Part shown: one piece after another, positions 15,801-25,212 of the stretch | Position numbering within the stretch: position 1 is the first letter of the stretch | Layout of the letters: each line of letters opens with the position of its first letter | Assembly (NCBI GenBank): GCA_025210235.1 | Contig: JAOASG010000024.1 | Span: 62,001 to 126,000, forward strand | Reading direction: 5' to 3' | DNA from: Vallitalea sp. | GTDB lineage: Bacteria; Bacillota; Clostridia; Lachnospirales; Vallitaleaceae | Length of the DNA stretch: 64,000 bases | Position numbers and translations under genes: made by a program | The notes under the pieces: generated by a model | The model's database searches: none | What the model saw: only the letters and a program-made list of their open reading frames with translations | Told to the model about the DNA's origin: nothing

Positions 15801-17159
15801 ATGAATCTTAAGTCTAAAAAACAACAATTATTTATGTCAATTATCACAGGAGTATCTGTAAGTTGTATTCTTACCCTCTTTTTATTTTTTTTAATAAATA
15901 CTAGAGTAAATCGGACAAGAGAAAGAGAAAGAGTTGAAGTTCTAGAAAAATTTTTAAGTTTTCAATCTAATATAGAGAGTTTGATAAATGAGAACACAAA
16001 TTTATTAAAAGGGTATTTGGCGTATATTGAGACTAATCCTAATATTTCTGAGGATGATACGTTTAAATACCTAAATAGATTATTATTAAATAAGACAGAT
16101 ATTATTCGTAATGTAGGAATAATTAAAGATACAACAATTATTTGGAATTATCCAAAACAAGGAAATGAAAAAGCAATAGGACAAGATTTAACTACTATAC
16201 CTTCACAAAAAGATTATGTTCTTTTTGTGAAAAATAATAAACAACCTTGTTTAGTGGGTCCTATAGATTTAATTCAGGGAGGCATTGGATTTATTACTCG
16301 TTTACCTATAATTATTAATAATACATATTGGGGACAAATTAGTATTGTATTGGATGCTAATAATTATCTTAATCAGTTAGAAGAGTTAACACAAGAATTA
16401 GAACTTAATGTTGCTATTTTTAATGAACTAGAATATCCTATAAAACCATTTTGGGGTGATAAAAATATTATCAAACGTGATGGGATGATTGTAGATATCG
16501 AGATATTAAATAATAGATGGAAAGTAGTTATAGAACCAATTTATGGGTGGAAAAAAAATATTGGATACGTTAATGGTGCAAAAATAGTAGCTATTGTGTT
16601 TAGTTCTATTATAGGTTTATTCTTATTTATGATAATTAATACTAGATATGAACTTAAAAATCAAGCAATGAATGACTATCTTACTGGATTATATAATCGA
16701 AATTACTTAGGTTATTATTATCATATGATCCGTAAAAAGGCAGAATCAAGTAATAGTCTTATTGGAGTATTCTTATTAGATATTAATAAATTTAAAAGTA
16801 TTAATGATAGTTATGGTCATAAAATAGGAGATTTAGTATTGATTGAATTTGCTAAAAGATTACAATCAATAATGGGAAAAGATAAAAAAGTATTTCGATT
16901 AGGTGGAGATGAATTTCTTATTGTTGTTCCAGGTCAACAGGATATAAAGGATATAAAATATACAGAACGAAAAGTAAGGGCTGAATCATCTTTTAGATTT
17001 AAATATGAGAAAATAGATATTGATGTTGTATCAAGTATTGGATTTGCTGCATATCCTATTGATGGAAAAACTTTAGATGAAATTATTCATATTGCTGACT
17101 CTAGAATGTATAAAGAGAAGAATAAATGTAAACAAGATAAAACAATAGTTGAGTATTAA
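15801..17159 (+). CDS. Membrane diguanylate cyclase with extracellular CHASE-type sensor
   Basis: This 452-residue protein has an N-terminal membrane helix (about 13-35), an extracellular CHASE-like sensor (about 50-245: NVGIIKDTTIIWNYP, IGQDLTTIPSQ, VGPIDLIQGGIGFITRLP), a second helix (about 255-280) and a GGDEF domain. The GGDEF domain holds DYLTGLYNRNYL and an intact active site RLGGDEF (R366-F372), so it should make c-di-GMP from GTP. I see no RxxD inhibitory site just before it. The start is ATG 15801 with AAAGGAGA upstream. It is monocistronic between terminators, and the sensed ligand is unknown. Confidence 0.9.
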   Translation: MNLKSKKQQLFMSIITGVSVSCILTLFLFFLINTRVNRTRERERVEVLEKFLSFQSNIESLINENTNLLKGYLAYIETNPNISEDDTFKYLNRLLLNKTDIIRNVGIIKDTTIIWNYPKQGNEKAIGQDLTTIPSQKDYVLFVKNNKQPCLVGPIDLIQGGIGFITRLPIIINNTYWGQISIVLDANNYLNQLEELTQELELNVAIFNELEYPIKPFWGDKNIIKRDGMIVDIEILNNRWKVVIEPIYGWKKNIGYVNGAKIVAIVFSSIIGLFLFMIINTRYELKNQAMNDYLTGLYNRNYLGYYYHMIRKKAESSNSLIGVFLLDINKFKSINDSYGHKIGDLVLIEFAKRLQSIMGKDKKVFRLGGDEFLIVVPGQQDIKDIKYTERKVRAESSFRFKYEKIDIDVVSSIGFAAYPIDGKTLDEIIHIADSRMYKEKNKCKQDKTIVEY

Positions 17160-17160
17160 A

Positions 17161-17200
17161 AAGTTAGAAAAACTTAATTTAAGTTTTTCTAACTTTTTTT
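17161..17200 (+). terminator. Terminator of the diguanylate cyclase gene
   Basis: A 17-base arm (17161-17177) pairs perfectly with 17179-17195, followed by a T run. Confidence 0.88.
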
Positions 17201-17221
17201 CCGTGTACTAATTATGTATAA

Positions 17222-17237
17222 CTTACAATAATGTAAG
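17222..17237 (+). promoter_or_regulatory. Candidate BceR-type operator upstream of the bceAB-like genes
   Basis: CTTACA-ATAA-TGTAAG is a perfect inverted repeat that matches the TNACA-N4-TGTAA pattern known for BceR-like response regulators. A further half-like ACTGTAAGT follows at 17240. The site is about 155 bp upstream of the ABC ATPase gene, whose cognate regulator is encoded two genes downstream. Confidence 0.6.
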
Positions 17238-17392
17238 AGAACTGTAAGTAAAAGTTATTGTTAGTTAAAGCATTTATTTGTAAACTAATACTGTTCTTGT
17301 TTTAAGGAATTATAAATTGGTTTGATATATTAAAATCTTAGCAGAAATAACGTAGTTGCTTCTTAAAATAAAAAAGAAAAGAGAGAAAAAAT

Positions 17393-18160
17393 ATGAATAA
17401 AGTATTAAGTGTAGACAACATTGAAAAATATTATGGAAACAAAGGTAATATTACAAAAGCCATTAATAATATTAGTTTTGAAGTACAAAAAGGAGAATAT
17501 ATAGGAATAATGGGAGCATCTGGTAGTGGGAAAACTACATTATTAAACTGTATATCAACTATTGATAGTGTAACAAGTGGACATATTCGTATTAAAGGAA
17601 AAGATATAACAGAACTTAATTCAAAAAAGTTAGCTAAATTTAGAAGAGAAGAGTTAGGATTTATATTTCAGGATTTTAATTTACTAGATACATTAACAGC
17701 GTATGAAAATATTGCATTAGCACTTACCATATTAAAAATTCCAGCAAAAAAAATTGATAAAAGGATAAAAGAAGTTGCAGAAAAACTAGAAATAACAGAA
17801 GTTCTAAATAAATATCCATATCAAATGTCAGGAGGACAAAAACAAAGAGTTGCAAGTGCAAGAGCAATAATAACCAACCCGTCATTAGTTATGGCTGATG
17901 AACCTACTGGAGCATTAGATTCAAAGTCTGCAAGAATGTTACTTGAAAGCTTTGAAACATTGAATAAAGATATGAATGCGACAATTTTAATGGTTACACA
18001 TGATGCATTTACTGCAAGTTATGCTCATAGAATACTATTTATTAAAGATGGACGAATATTTAATGAACTTATCCGTGGAAAAGATACTAGAAAAGAGTTT
18101 TTTAATAGAATCATAGAAGTGGTTACTCTTCTTGGAGGTGATAATAATAATGTACTCTAA
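17393..18160 (+). CDS. bceA: BceA-type ABC transporter ATPase
   Basis: This 255-residue ATPase of the MacB/LolD/BceA class has Walker A GASGSGKTT, Q-loop FIFQDFN, signature MSGGQKQRVASARAI and Walker B LVMADEPTGALDSKS. With the large permease that follows and a two-component system, it forms a BceAB-RS-like module. These modules sense and remove cell-wall-active peptide antibiotics such as bacitracin or mersacidin by freeing lipid-cycle targets. Its 3' end overlaps the permease gene by 11 bp. Which peptide is recognised cannot be told. Confidence 0.92.
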   Translation: MNKVLSVDNIEKYYGNKGNITKAINNISFEVQKGEYIGIMGASGSGKTTLLNCISTIDSVTSGHIRIKGKDITELNSKKLAKFRREELGFIFQDFNLLDTLTAYENIALALTILKIPAKKIDKRIKEVAEKLEITEVLNKYPYQMSGGQKQRVASARAIITNPSLVMADEPTGALDSKSARMLLESFETLNKDMNATILMVTHDAFTASYAHRILFIKDGRIFNELIRGKDTRKEFFNRIIEVVTLLGGDNNNVL

Positions 18161-20162
18161 ATTATCAATTAAAAATGTTAGGAGAAGTGTTAGGGATTAT
18201 ACAATATATTTTCTAACGCTTACATTTGGCGTATGTATTTTTTATGTATTTAATTCAATAGAATCCCAGCATACAATGCTTAAGATATCAAAGTCTCAAT
18301 ATCAAATACTTAAAAACTTAGCAGAAACTATGAATTATATATCTATATTTATAGCGGTAACTTTAGGATTTTTAATTATATATGCGAATACTTTTTTAAT
18401 TAAACGGCGCAAAAAAGAGCTAGGTATTTATATGACTTTAGGTATGGAAAAAGGCAAAATATCTAGAATATTATTTTATGAGACTATTATTATTGGCATA
18501 GTATCTTTAGCCGTCGGATTAATTCTAGGTATCTTTATATCACAAGGATTATCTGTTGTTACTGCAAAAATGTTTGAAGTTGATTTAAAATCATTTCAAT
18601 TTATATTTTCTTCATCAGCTTGTTTGAAAACTATCTTATATTTTGGGATTATATTTTTGCTTGTACTTTTTTTAAACTCTTTTACAATAACAAAATATAA
18701 ATTAATAAATCTAATAAATGCCAATAAAAAAAATGAAACTTTGAAAGTAAAAAAACTTGGAGTATCTGTTGTTTTATTTATTATATCTTTGATATTTATT
18801 GGAGTTGCGTATTATTTAATAATTATAAATGGAATGCTAGATATTAATTTAACATTTACATTATCAATAGTATTTGGATCTATTGGGACACTATTATTTT
18901 TCATGTCATTATCAGGGTTTTTATTAAAGATGGTACAAACTAATAAAAAATTATATCTTAAAAATTTAAATATATTTATATTACGTCAAATCAATAGTAA
19001 GATTAATACTACATATATTTCTATGACTTTTATTTGTTTGATGCTATTAATAGCTATTGGTACATTATCTACTGGTATGGGGATAAATAATGCTTTAACA
19101 AAAAATTTGAAAAATATAACTCCTTATGATGTATCGTATTATAGAGTTATCACTGAAGGAGAAGAACAAAGAGGAAATATAGACGAAGAATTAAGAAAAC
19201 ATAATTTTAATATTGATAAATATTCTGATAAGTATTCAAATATAGTATTTTACCATTCAGGACTAAGTTGTTTTGATATTGTTAAAGAAAGTAACTTAAA
19301 AATTACTGATGAAATTAAAAATACAAGTGAAAATATGAAGATTCATATAATAAAACAATCAGACTATAATAAGTTAATGGAGCAACTAAATAAAAAAACA
19401 GTTAATCTAAAAAAAGACGAATTTGCTATACAATGTAATATACCAGAAATGAAAGAAACGATAAATGATTTTATTAAAAACAAAGGACAAATTGAAATTG
19501 ATGGTAAAACATATAAACATTTTGAAAACAAGTACGTAACCACTTCAATTTTAACAGAGAGAAGAAGTTTAACGACTATTATATTACCAGATGAAAAAAT
19601 TAAAGATTTAAAAAAGGAAACTTATGTCCTAAATGCAAATTACAGAAATAATATAAAGAATTGTGAAGAGAAGATATATAATGAGTTACAAGATAAGATA
19701 TGGGATAAACACAATATTAAGTCACCATTTGATTCTTATAATCTTAAATCATCATTATATGAAGAAAATAAAGGAATATCAATAACAGTTTCATACTTAG
19801 CGATATATATTGGAGTTGTTTTTTTGATAACAAGTGTAGCAATATTATCATTACAACAGCTTTCCGAATCGGCAGATAATATTATGAGATATAAACTTTT
19901 GAAAAAAATTGGTGTGGAAGATAAAATGATTAATAAGTCAATTTTTTCTCAAACTGCAATATATTTTATAATGCCATTATTTCTTGCAATAATTCATTCA
20001 GTAGTAGGTATTAATGTTGCAAATAATATAGTGGTCAAATTTGGAAAATTACAGATATTAACTACTACTATATTTACTGCAATAATTATAATTATTGTTT
20101 ATGGTGGATATTTCTTAGCAACATATATGGGATCGAAAAGCATGATTAATAAGGCCAAATGA
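18150..20162 (+). CDS. bceB: BceB-type ABC transporter permease
   Basis: This permease of about 670 residues has a FtsX-like layout: N-terminal helices with the family motif TIYFLTLTFGVCIFYVFNS, an IYANTFLIKRRKKELGIYMTLGM cytosolic loop, and a large extracellular domain of about 215 residues between the inner helices (roughly residues 310-530), the mark of BceB sensors. A final helix group follows. ATG 18150 follows GGAGGTGAT. In known systems the permease itself signals flux to the kinase. The extracellular domain is charged and poorly conserved, so the ligand is open. Confidence 0.9.
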   Translation: MYSKLSIKNVRRSVRDYTIYFLTLTFGVCIFYVFNSIESQHTMLKISKSQYQILKNLAETMNYISIFIAVTLGFLIIYANTFLIKRRKKELGIYMTLGMEKGKISRILFYETIIIGIVSLAVGLILGIFISQGLSVVTAKMFEVDLKSFQFIFSSSACLKTILYFGIIFLLVLFLNSFTITKYKLINLINANKKNETLKVKKLGVSVVLFIISLIFIGVAYYLIIINGMLDINLTFTLSIVFGSIGTLLFFMSLSGFLLKMVQTNKKLYLKNLNIFILRQINSKINTTYISMTFICLMLLIAIGTLSTGMGINNALTKNLKNITPYDVSYYRVITEGEEQRGNIDEELRKHNFNIDKYSDKYSNIVFYHSGLSCFDIVKESNLKITDEIKNTSENMKIHIIKQSDYNKLMEQLNKKTVNLKKDEFAIQCNIPEMKETINDFIKNKGQIEIDGKTYKHFENKYVTTSILTERRSLTTIILPDEKIKDLKKETYVLNANYRNNIKNCEEKIYNELQDKIWDKHNIKSPFDSYNLKSSLYEENKGISITVSYLAIYIGVVFLITSVAILSLQQLSESADNIMRYKLLKKIGVEDKMINKSIFSQTAIYFIMPLFLAIIHSVVGINVANNIVVKFGKLQILTTTIFTAIIIIIVYGGYFLATYMGSKSMINKAK

Positions 20163-20195
20163 TAAAAATGATAGAATAATATAATAGATAACGAT

Positions 20196-20237
20196 AATGA
20201 TATTGGTTTATGTTATAATAAATCAGTATCATTTTTT
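20196..20237 (+). terminator. Terminator or attenuating hairpin between bceB and bceR
   Basis: A 16-base arm (20196-20211) pairs with 20218-20233 with two G-U wobbles and is followed by six T. It separates the transporter genes from the two-component genes, so the latter may have their own promoter or be read at a lower level. Confidence 0.7.
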
Positions 20238-20316
20238 ATAGGAAACCCATTAAATGTATACGCAGAGTATGATGAAAGAAACTAAATGATTAAATGTAGT
20301 GAAGGGATAAGAAATT

Positions 20317-20991
20317 ATGAAAAAAATCTTTATAATTGAAGATGATAAAAAAATACGTGATGAGCTTACTATATTACTAGAAAGATATCGTTATAAATGT
20401 TTATCAACAGATGATTTTGAAAATATTATTGAAGTTGTAATAAGTGCTAAACCTCATTTGATTTTACTTGATATAAATTTACCTATTTATGATGGTTATT
20501 ATATATGTAAAAAAATAAGAGAAAGAGTTAATATTCCAATAATTATAGTTACATGTAGAGATACGGAAATTGACGAGCTTATAAGTATGAATTTGGGAGC
20601 TGATGACTTTATATCTAAACCATATAATACACAAATTTTAATTGCTAGAATAGCTTCTTTATTAAGACGTACTTATGATAACTCGAATATGTATACAATA
20701 GAGTATCATAATCTTATTGTAAATATATCAAAAAGTGAAGTTCAATATAATGGAAGTAATATCTCACTAACTAAGAATGAGATGGGAATTATGACGTGCC
20801 TTATCAAAAATAAGGAAAATATAGTCTCAAGAGATGAGATAATGCAAGAACTATGGGAATCAGACGAATTTGTTGATGATAATACATTAACTGTCAATAT
20901 AAATAGGCTTCGTAAAAAGTTAGAGTTAATTGGGATCAAGGATTATATTAGAACAAAAAGAGGACAGGGGTATATGTTAAGATGGGATTAA
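20317..20991 (+). CDS. bceR: BceR-type OmpR-family response regulator
   Basis: The 224-residue protein has a receiver domain with acidic pocket D9/D10, phosphoacceptor D52 (LILLDINLP) and K101 (ISKPYN), then an OmpR-type winged helix (about 125-223) ending GYMLRWD. Its gene overlaps the kinase gene. It probably activates the bceAB genes through the inverted repeat at 17222 when peptide antibiotic is present. Confidence 0.92.
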   Translation: MKKIFIIEDDKKIRDELTILLERYRYKCLSTDDFENIIEVVISAKPHLILLDINLPIYDGYYICKKIRERVNIPIIIVTCRDTEIDELISMNLGADDFISKPYNTQILIARIASLLRRTYDNSNMYTIEYHNLIVNISKSEVQYNGSNISLTKNEMGIMTCLIKNKENIVSRDEIMQELWESDEFVDDNTLTVNINRLRKKLELIGIKDYIRTKRGQGYMLRWD

Positions 20992-21995
20992 CTACATTTT
21001 TAAAAGAAAAAATAATTTCTATTGTATTATTAAGTATGGTTAATATGTTTACGGTATTATTACTGTATGTTTTACATACCGATTTATACGCAATTATATA
21101 TTTAGTAATACTCAATATATGTGCATATAGTATTGTACTCATATATGAGTATAGGAAAAAGATTGAATATTATAAAGTCCTTAAATCTCATCTAAATAGT
21201 TTGGATAAATTATATATGATTTCAGAAGTAATTGATGAACCTAATTTTTTAGAGGGAAAAATACTATATAATACTTTGAAAAAATCTAATAAATCTATGA
21301 ATGATGAAATTGCTAAATATAAAAGATATAATCTAGAGTTTAGAGAATATATTGATATGTGGGTACATGAAATAAAAACACCAATATCCTCAAGTAAATT
21401 AATAATGGAGAATAATAAAAATGAAATAACAAAAAGCATAAATGAAGAAATAGATAGAATAGAAATTTTAGTAGAACAGGCATTATTTTATTCTAAAAGT
21501 AATAGCGTTGAAAAAGATTATATAATTAGACAATTATCTTTAAAGAAAACTATTAATAATGTTATAAAAAGGAATGCAAAAATATTAATTCAAAATAAAG
21601 TTGAAATTGAAATTGAGAATGTTGAATATATTATATATAGTGATAGCAAATGGGTTGAATTTATTATTAACCAGATTTTTAGTAACTCTATTAAATATAT
21701 GAATAAGAAAAATAAAAAATTAAAAATATATTGTGAAGATAAAGCTAATAAAATAGTACTTTTTATAAGGGATAATGGTATAGGAATGAACCAAAAAGAT
21801 ATAAGTAAAGCTTTTGAAAAAGGGTATACTGGAGAATTAGGAAGAAAGTTCGGTGAATCAACTGGAATTGGATTATATTTATGCAAAAAATTATGTAGCA
21901 AACTTAGTCTTTCTATTAATATAAAATCAACTAAAGATGAAGGGACAACGGTTATTATTATATTTCCAAAGTCAAAAATGAATATTTTTGAGTAA
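20982..21995 (+). CDS. bceS: BceS-type intramembrane-sensing histidine kinase
   Basis: This 337-residue kinase has two N-terminal membrane helices with almost no extracellular loop (about 10-31 and 36-56), the hallmark of kinases that take their signal from a BceB permease. The phosphoacceptor is H129 in MWVHEIKTPIS. The ATPase domain shows N (FSNSIKYM), G1 (RDNGIGM), F (KAFEKGYTG) and G2 (STGIGLYL) boxes. Its start overlaps the regulator gene by 10 bases. Confidence 0.92.
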   Translation: MGLTTFLKEKIISIVLLSMVNMFTVLLLYVLHTDLYAIIYLVILNICAYSIVLIYEYRKKIEYYKVLKSHLNSLDKLYMISEVIDEPNFLEGKILYNTLKKSNKSMNDEIAKYKRYNLEFREYIDMWVHEIKTPISSSKLIMENNKNEITKSINEEIDRIEILVEQALFYSKSNSVEKDYIIRQLSLKKTINNVIKRNAKILIQNKVEIEIENVEYIIYSDSKWVEFIINQIFSNSIKYMNKKNKKLKIYCEDKANKIVLFIRDNGIGMNQKDISKAFEKGYTGELGRKFGESTGIGLYLCKKLCSKLSLSINIKSTKDEGTTVIIIFPKSKMNIFE

Positions 21996-22061
21996 ATAAA
22001 ATTATAATATTCTAATTAATTATGGTATAATAATCTAAAATAATCTAGGGGGTAAAAGTGA

Positions 22062-23018
22062 ATGTATAGTGCTGAAGAAAAAATTAAAGAAATTAATGAA
22101 AAAATAAGGGAGTCTATAGATAGTATTAGTAATAAAAAAAGATACGAGAAATTATTAAATTCAGCAAAGAATGAATTGGGAGAAATAAGAAATAAGGTAA
22201 ATGAATTAGAAGAACAATTAGCTAAAGAGGAAAAAGATGTTGAAAAGTACTCTAAAATTACTTTTGCAAATTTATTTCATACAATTTTAAATGATAAGTC
22301 TGAAAAAATTGATAAAGAGCAAAGAGAAGTTTTGGAAGCTAAGCTAAAATGCGAGATGGCTGAAACACAATTGCAAGAATGTAAAAATAATATAGAAAAA
22401 CTAGAAAATAATTATTATACTTATTTAAGCGCAGAACAGGATTATGAAACGTTAATAAAGCAAAAACGAGAAATAATTGAACAATATTTACCTGAAAAAT
22501 GGCAAGAGATAGAACAGTATCTTGAAGAAGATAAATTGCTTAGTTGTGAAGAAAAAGAAATAAGTGAAGCTATTCATGCTGGGAATAGAGTTATATCTCA
22601 ACTTCAACAGGTTCAAGAATCATTAAAATCAGCTCAAAATTGGGGAACTTGGGATATGCTTGGTGGTGGAATGCTTTCGACTATGGCAAAAAGAGAAAAA
22701 ATGCAAGAAGCTCAATCATATATAAGTAGAACACAAAGTCTTCTAGGTGATTTCTCAAGAGAACTTGGAGATATAGAAACTTATATTAATATTGATTTGG
22801 ATATAGACTCATTTTTAGGGTTTGCAGATTATTTTTTTGATGGTTTTTTTGTAGATTGGGCAGTCCAATCAAAAATAAATTCTGCTATAGATAAAGTATA
22901 TTCTGTATACAATCAAGTAGAACATATTATGAGTAGTTTAGAATCAAATTATTCACAAGTAAATAACAGAAGAAATCAAATACAAAGAGATATAGAAATG
23001 ATTGTTGAAAAAATATAA
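22062..23018 (+). CDS. Coiled-coil protein of unknown function
   Basis: The 318-residue protein is highly charged, with long heptad-like stretches over residues 1-150 and 165-240 and a C-terminal helix. It lacks signal peptide and membrane helices, apart from a short hydrophobic patch (FLGFADYFFDGFFVDWAV, about 248-265). It is probably cytosolic. I do not recognise a named family. The gene follows CTAGGGGGT, has its own spacing from the bce genes and precedes asd by 180 bp. Confidence 0.7.
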   Translation: MYSAEEKIKEINEKIRESIDSISNKKRYEKLLNSAKNELGEIRNKVNELEEQLAKEEKDVEKYSKITFANLFHTILNDKSEKIDKEQREVLEAKLKCEMAETQLQECKNNIEKLENNYYTYLSAEQDYETLIKQKREIIEQYLPEKWQEIEQYLEEDKLLSCEEKEISEAIHAGNRVISQLQQVQESLKSAQNWGTWDMLGGGMLSTMAKREKMQEAQSYISRTQSLLGDFSRELGDIETYINIDLDIDSFLGFADYFFDGFFVDWAVQSKINSAIDKVYSVYNQVEHIMSSLESNYSQVNNRRNQIQRDIEMIVEKI

Positions 23019-23141
23019 ATTAGAAAATACTTTATTTGAATAAAGAGATAAATTGATAAAATACTTGATTTTTTATTAGAAACATGTTAAAATCTACGCA
23101 TACTAAATACAAATGTTTACGTCAGAAAGACAAAAAATGAT

Positions 23142-23170
23142 TTGTTATGTATTAATATAATGTGTATAAT
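23142..23170 (+). promoter_or_regulatory. Promoter of asd
   Basis: TTGTTA (23142-23147), 17 bp and TATAAT (23165-23170) lie 30 bp before the start codon. The leader is too short for a lysine riboswitch. Confidence 0.65.
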
Positions 23171-23199
23171 AAATTTCAATATAAAGTGAGGTATATAAT

Positions 23200-24285
23200 A
23201 TGGAAAGTAAATTACGTGTTGGTATAATTGGTGCTACTGGTATGGTAGGTCAGAGATTTATCTCTTTATTACATAACCATCCTTGGTATGATGTAGTATG
23301 TTTAGCTGCAAGTCCAAGATCAGCTGGAAAGACTTATTTTGAAGCTGTTGATGGACGTTGGGCACAATCTATTGATATACCAAAAAAAATTGGTGATATG
23401 ATTGTTAAAGATGCAACAAATATAAATGAAATTAGTGAATTAGTAGATTTTGTTTTTTGTGCAGTAGATATGGATAAAAAAGCTATTCGTGAGTTAGAAG
23501 AAGCCTACGCAAAAGCAGAAGTTCCAGTTGTATCTAATAACTCAGCTAATAGATGGACAGAAGACGTACCTATGGTAATTCCTGAAATTAATGATGATCA
23601 CATGAAAATAATTGATGTACAAAGAAAACGACTTGGAACAAAAAGAGGTTTCATTGCAGTTAAACCTAATTGTTCTATTCAAAGTTATGTACCAGTTATA
23701 GATGCATTAAAAAAATATAATCCTACAGAGGTTAATGTTTGTACTTATCAAGCTATATCAGGTGCTGGAAAGACATTTGATAGTTGGCCAGAAATGGTTG
23801 ATAATGTAATTCCTTTCATTGGTGGTGAAGAAGAAAAAAGTGAACAAGAACCAATGAAAATATGGGGTAAAATTGAAAATGATAAGATAGTAAAAGCTAA
23901 TAAACCGGTTATTTCTGCACAATGTATTAGAGTTCCAGCAGCTGACGGTCATTTAGCAACTGTATCAATTAATTTTGAACAAAAGCCAGAAATTAATGAA
24001 GTTATAAAAATACTAAATAACTATTCAGGAAAACCACAAGAACTTAAATTACCATCAGCACCAAAACAATTCATGAAATACATGGAAGAGGATAATCGCC
24101 CACAAACAAAACTTGATCGTAATTATGAAAATGGTATGGGTGTAACAGTAGGTAGATTCAGAGAAGATAATTTATATGATTATAAATTTGTATGTTTATC
24201 ACATAATACGTTAAGAGGAGCAGCAGGTGGAGCAGTTTTAATTGCGGAATTATTAACTGCAGAAGGATATATAACAAAGAAATAA
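23200..24285 (+). CDS. asd: Aspartate-semialdehyde dehydrogenase
   Basis: This 361-residue NADPH-dependent enzyme (EC 1.2.1.11) turns aspartyl phosphate into aspartate semialdehyde, the branch point to lysine/diaminopimelate, threonine and methionine. It has the N-terminal GIIGATGMVGQRF nucleotide fold, NNSANRWTEDVPMVIPEIN, the catalytic C158 in KPNCSIQ and GAGKTFDSWPEM. This pattern and length are those of the archaeal/fungal-like Asd subgroup common in Clostridia. It is monocistronic here and feeds Ddh, encoded at 7969. Confidence 0.95.
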   Translation: MESKLRVGIIGATGMVGQRFISLLHNHPWYDVVCLAASPRSAGKTYFEAVDGRWAQSIDIPKKIGDMIVKDATNINEISELVDFVFCAVDMDKKAIRELEEAYAKAEVPVVSNNSANRWTEDVPMVIPEINDDHMKIIDVQRKRLGTKRGFIAVKPNCSIQSYVPVIDALKKYNPTEVNVCTYQAISGAGKTFDSWPEMVDNVIPFIGGEEEKSEQEPMKIWGKIENDKIVKANKPVISAQCIRVPAADGHLATVSINFEQKPEINEVIKILNNYSGKPQELKLPSAPKQFMKYMEEDNRPQTKLDRNYENGMGVTVGRFREDNLYDYKFVCLSHNTLRGAAGGAVLIAELLTAEGYITKK

Positions 24286-24318
24286 TAGAGTGATGTTTAT
24301 ACTAAAATAATAGGTTAT

Positions 24319-24362
24319 AGAGATGGGATTTATGAGCGTTCTTCCGTAAATGCCATCTCTTT
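24319..24362 (+). terminator. Probable terminator of asd
   Basis: A 14-base arm (24319-24332) pairs with 24347-24360 with a single mismatch. The T tail is weak (TTAAT), so efficiency is uncertain. Confidence 0.55.
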
Positions 24363-24469
24363 AATAAAAACTTTTCAAAAAATGGTCATATTCTCGTTAA
24401 TAGTAAAACTTAGTACCTTATATTTTTATATAACATATTATATATAAAGTAATAATATAGAGGGTAAAT

Positions 24470-25147
24470 ATGTTATCAAATAGGTATTATGATAGATATA
24501 CTAATTCTTATAGTGATAAAATGGAGGATACGCAAGATAGATTAATCACAGTTACTGGAATTGGAAAAGTAGAAGTAGAACCTGATACTGCAATACTGAA
24601 AATAGGTGTCATTACTAAAAATGAAAATGTTGTAAAAGCACAAGATGAAAATAAAAAAATAATGAATAAAGTTATTGAAGGACTTATTGACGATGGTATA
24701 AGACAAACAGATATAAAAACAATTCAATATACTGTAGTGCCTCAGTATGATTATGTAGAAGGTAAACAGGATTTTAGAGGATATGAAATTAGACATGTAA
24801 TCGAAGTTACTATAAGAGATATAAATGAAGTAGGAATAATAATTGAAAATGCAGTTAAAAACGGAGTTAATTATCAACAAGAATTAACATTTACAGTAGA
24901 TGAACCGGAAAAATATTATGAAGATGCATTAGAATTAGCAATTATAAATGCTCAAGATAAAGCTAATAATATTGCAATAACTTTGCGTGCTAGAATCAAT
25001 TTTAGACCTATAAAAGTAATTGAAAAAACAAATAGAAATCAGATTAAGCCATATGAAACAGCAATTTATAGAGATGGTATTGGTATACCGGTTCAGCAGG
25101 GTAAAATGAATATTGTAGCTATGGTAGAAGCTACTTTTGAATATTAA
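24470..25147 (+). CDS. SIMPL domain (DUF541) protein
   Basis: This 225-residue protein consists of a short polar head and one SIMPL domain (about 22-220): ITVTGIGKVEVEPDTAILKIGV, IKTIQYTVVPQYDY, FRGYEIRHVIEVTIRD, and LELAIINAQDKANNIA near the end. The family is related to BP26/OMP28 and IRAK-binding SIMPL; in bacteria its role is poorly defined, often linked to the envelope or stress. There is no signal peptide here, so it is probably cytosolic. Confidence 0.88.
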   Translation: MLSNRYYDRYTNSYSDKMEDTQDRLITVTGIGKVEVEPDTAILKIGVITKNENVVKAQDENKKIMNKVIEGLIDDGIRQTDIKTIQYTVVPQYDYVEGKQDFRGYEIRHVIEVTIRDINEVGIIIENAVKNGVNYQQELTFTVDEPEKYYEDALELAIINAQDKANNIAITLRARINFRPIKVIEKTNRNQIKPYETAIYRDGIGIPVQQGKMNIVAMVEATFEY

Positions 25148-25167
25148 GAACTTTTCTATTAAGATAT

Positions 25168-25212
25168 GCAGAATAAAAATAAAATATATTTTTATTCTGC
25201 ATTATATTTTTT
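25168..25212. terminator. Bidirectional terminator between the SIMPL gene and tyrS
   Basis: A perfect 14-bp stem (25168-25181 with 25187-25200) has a 5-base loop and T-rich sequence on the right. The genes converge here, so it can serve both. Confidence 0.8.

Noticed and set aside
20188..20206. A Fur-like sequence (GATAACGATAATGATATTG) between bceB and bceR
   Set aside because: Only the left half matches the Fur consensus; the right half has four mismatches, and the bases belong to a terminator stem.
23019..23199. A lysine riboswitch before asd
   Set aside because: The promoter lies 30 bp before the start codon, leaving no space for a riboswitch, and the DNA further upstream shows no matching stems.
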